Of a DNA stretch of 13,870 nt, positions 11,831 to 13,870 are shown piece after piece. A program made the position numbers and the translations under genes. The stretch spans positions 1-13,870 of the forward strand of contig JASLOV010000085.1 of the NCBI GenBank assembly GCA_030745285.1, in the 5' to 3' direction. This stretch comes from Dehalococcoidia bacterium (GTDB lineage Bacteria; Chloroflexota; Dehalococcoidia; UBA2979). The notes under the pieces were generated by a model. The model worked only from the letters and a program-made list of their open reading frames with translations. It ran no database searches and was not told the DNA's origin. Positions within the stretch are counted from its first letter, which is position 1; each line of letters opens with the position of its first letter.

Positions 11831-13178
11831 CGGGCCGGGCGGCGAAGCGCTGCTTGGTCCACCCGACGCACCGACGACGCCGGAAGCGACCGGTCTATCG
11901 TTCGATCAGCTGACCCAGTTGCTGCTCAAGGTGCTCTACTTCGGAGAGGCCTCCGGCAGCGAGATTGCCGAGCGCCTGCATCTCCCGTACGCCGTGTTCG
12001 ACGGCTTCGTGCAGCACGCGCGCGCCGAACGCCTCGTCGAAGTGCGTGGCGCCGCGGGGACCGGCTCGGCCGGGTATCGGTACGCCGTCACGGACCTGGG
12101 CCGGGACCGCGGCCGGCAGTATCTCGATGTCTGTCAGTACGTGGGACCGGCCCCGGTGCCGCTGGCGCACTACGTCGCCTCGGTTCACGCCCTGGCCGCC
12201 GCCCGTCGTGCGGTCGATCGCGAGTCGATCGAAGCCGGTTGTTCACATCTCGTGATCAGCCCGCGGATGTTCGACCAGATCGGCCCGGCGATCAATTCGG
12301 GGCGATCGCTCTTCCTGTATGGGCCACCCGGGAACGGCAAGACCGTCGTCGCGGAGGCGATCGGGCGCGTGCTGGGCGGAGACCTCTGGGTGCCACGAGC
12401 GATCGACGTCGACGGCCAGATCATCACGCTGTTCGACCCGGTCAACCATGTTGAGCATGTTGCGTGCTCGGCCTCCGGCGACGGGCATGCGCTCGTCGCC
12501 GCCCGGCCGCACGACCGCCGATGGGTTCGGGTGCGGCGGCCCGTGGTGGTCGTCGGTGGTGAGTTGACGCTCGACATGCTCGACCTGACGTTCAACCCGA
12601 TCGCGAAATTCTACGAGGCGCCGATTCAGCTGAAGGCCAACGGGGGGGTGTTCGTGATCGACGACTTCGGCCGCCAGCGCGTGCCCCCGCGCGACCTGCT
12701 GAACCGGTGGATCGTCCCACTCGAGTCTCGTGTCGACTACCTTACGCTGCACACCGGCCGGAAGTTCGAGGTGCCGTTCGAGACGTTCATCGTCTTCGCG
12801 ACGAACCTCCAGCCGGAAACACTCGCGGACGAGGCATTCCTCCGTCGGATTCCCTACAAGGTCCTCGCCCGCAATCCGACCTTCGACGAGTACACGCGAA
12901 TATTCGCGCTCAACTGCGAGCGCCATACGCTCCGCTTCGATCCGGTGATCATCGAGTATCTCGACCGCCGCTACTACAAGCCACGCGGCATCGAGATGCG
13001 GGCGTGCCACCCGCGCGACTTGGTCGAACAGGTCGTCGATCTGTGCCGGTACCGAGGCGCCGAGCCAGCCATCAGCCGGGACGTGCTGGACTCCGTCTGC
13101 GCCAGCTACTTCATCGAATCGAATATGTCCGATGGCGCAGTTGAGGAGCGTCCAAGGCTGGAGGCGGTGCCGTCGTGA
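11799..13178 (+). CDS. AAA-family ATPase with N-terminal winged-helix-like domain
   Basis: This encodes 459 residues. The ATG at 11799 (MTHTEPTT) is preferred over an upstream in-frame start because GAGG at 11786-11789 is well placed and the earlier part has no domain character. After a Pro-rich N-terminus, residues about 30-105 look like a winged helix (TQLLLKVLYFGEASGSEIAE, then YRYAVTDLGRDRGRQYL). Walker A is GPPGNGKT (about 175-182), Walker B is VFVIDDFGRQ (about 284-293), and FATNLQPETLADEAFLRRIP contains a sensor-1 Asn and likely arginine-finger region. The C-terminal helices include DRRYYKPRGIEMRACHPRDL. It is cytoplasmic with no membrane segment. I do not know a defined function: a remodelling or regulatory role for the pilus is inferred from the operon. 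It overlaps DUF192 by 32 bases. Confidence 0.88.
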   Translation: MTHTEPTTPPDGPGGEALLGPPDAPTTPEATGLSFDQLTQLLLKVLYFGEASGSEIAERLHLPYAVFDGFVQHARAERLVEVRGAAGTGSAGYRYAVTDLGRDRGRQYLDVCQYVGPAPVPLAHYVASVHALAAARRAVDRESIEAGCSHLVISPRMFDQIGPAINSGRSLFLYGPPGNGKTVVAEAIGRVLGGDLWVPRAIDVDGQIITLFDPVNHVEHVACSASGDGHALVAARPHDRRWVRVRRPVVVVGGELTLDMLDLTFNPIAKFYEAPIQLKANGGVFVIDDFGRQRVPPRDLLNRWIVPLESRVDYLTLHTGRKFEVPFETFIVFATNLQPETLADEAFLRRIPYKVLARNPTFDEYTRIFALNCERHTLRFDPVIIEYLDRRYYKPRGIEMRACHPRDLVEQVVDLCRYRGAEPAISRDVLDSVCASYFIESNMSDGAVEERPRLEAVPS

Positions 13179-13870
13179 GAACGATCTCGCGTCAGGCGGC
13201 GGGGCAGCGATGGGTCCCGCGGGGGTCGGCGGCGTTTTCGCGGTGGAAACGCGACGGGCGCGGTCCGATCTCGGGCGACCTCGCGGACGCCGCCGCGCGA
13301 ATCCTCCTGGCCGGGTTGTTCCTGGGCCTCGCCGTACGCATCGGTGAGAACTTCTTGCACACTGGCAAGGTCACCGGCCTGCTGCTGCTGGTCAGCGAGC
13401 TACTGGTCGTGATTCTCACCTGTTTCCGGCGCCGCGCGGCATGGATCGACCGGGGTGTCCGCACCCGGACGATTGCCGCGGTGTCGATTCTCGGGCCGAT
13501 GTGCCTGACGCCGACGTCGCAGGCGGCGGCCGCGCCGGAACTGCTGACCGCGTCGATGTCGGCTGTCGGACTGGCGATCGTCGTGGGAGGCAAGCTCTCC
13601 CTCGGTCGGAGCTTCGGCCTGCTGCCCGCACACCGTGGCATCGTCGTGTCGGGCATGTACCGCCTCGTCCGGCATCCGATCTATCTTGGGTACCTCGTGA
13701 CACATCTGGCGTTCCTCTGCGCGCATCCTCTGGCCTGGAACCTTACGGTCCTCGCCGCCGCAGATCTGGCGCTCGTCGTCCGGGCGTCGCTCGAGGAGCG
13801 GACGCTGGTGAGGGATCCCGATTACGCGCGGTACCGGGCCGGCGTGCGCTGGCGCCTCGTGCCGGGCCTG
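13175..13870 (+). CDS. Isoprenylcysteine-methyltransferase-like (ICMT/PEMT) membrane protein, cut by window end
   Basis: The frame is open from GTG 13175 (overlapping the ATPase stop as GTGA, with GGAGG at 13160-13164) to the right edge, 232 codons seen and no stop. After a basic N-terminus come several hydrophobic segments (such as ARILLAGLFLGLAVRI and GLLLLVSELLVVILTC). Then the ICMT/PEMT signature appears: RGIVVSGMYRLVRHPIYLGY, a further membrane segment, and EERTLVRDPDYARYRAGVRW near the edge. These integral-membrane enzymes methylate small molecules, lipids or thiols using SAM. The bacterial substrate here cannot be told. Translational coupling puts it in the tad operon, but it may be a passenger. 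Confidence 0.85.
   Translation, partial: MRTISRQAAGQRWVPRGSAAFSRWKRDGRGPISGDLADAAARILLAGLFLGLAVRIGENFLHTGKVTGLLLLVSELLVVILTCFRRRAAWIDRGVRTRTIAAVSILGPMCLTPTSQAAAAPELLTASMSAVGLAIVVGGKLSLGRSFGLLPAHRGIVVSGMYRLVRHPIYLGYLVTHLAFLCAHPLAWNLTVLAAADLALVVRASLEERTLVRDPDYARYRAGVRWRLVPGL

Overview
The window comes from a high-GC Gram-negative bacterium. The protein styles (CpaE receiver/ParA fusion, the Flp/CpaA/CpaB/CpaC/CpaE/CpaF/TadB/TadC order, a DUF192 protein and a winged-helix AAA ATPase after TadC) resemble Acidobacteriota, probably Vicinamibacteria. That placement is from recognition of protein style, not from a search. Nearly all of the window is one tad (tight adherence, type IVc pilus) locus.

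Layout. On the minus strand, 1771 down to the left edge holds a two-gene unit: a 90-residue protein with two predicted membrane segments, then, with a one-base TAGTG overlap, a protein with a degenerate response-regulator receiver domain and a very long Ala/Glu/Arg/Gln-rich helical repeat tail that runs off the window. A 458-bp control region (1772-2229) separates it from the plus-strand tad operon. That region holds two divergent matches to the sigma-54 (-24/-12) consensus, one for each operon. Between them lies a cluster of overlapping palindromes, one of which closely resembles a CRP/FNR-family operator.

The plus-strand operon runs flp1, flp2, cpaA (prepilin peptidase), cpaB, cpaC (secretin), cpaE, cpaF (motor ATPase), tadB, tadC, a DUF192 gene, a winged-helix AAA ATPase, and an isoprenylcysteine-methyltransferase-like membrane protein cut by the right edge. 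Most junctions overlap by 1 to 32 bases or are separated by only a few bases, so the genes are probably co-transcribed and translationally coupled. A strong hairpin sits between the two pilin genes and may set their ratio. Flp pilins are processed by CpaA. CpaF with TadB and TadC forms the inner-membrane motor and platform. CpaB and CpaC form the periplasmic and outer-membrane channel, and CpaE localises the machine. TadD and the TadE/F/G pseudopilins are not in the window.

The most unusual point is the secretin CpaC (969 residues, about twice the usual length). It carries a roughly 385-residue charged helical tail with nearly perfect 153-bp tandem repeats. The divergently transcribed receiver-like protein has a tail of the same composition and similar motifs. 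Together with the paired sigma-54 promoters this suggests a shared, co-regulated accessory module of this pilus.
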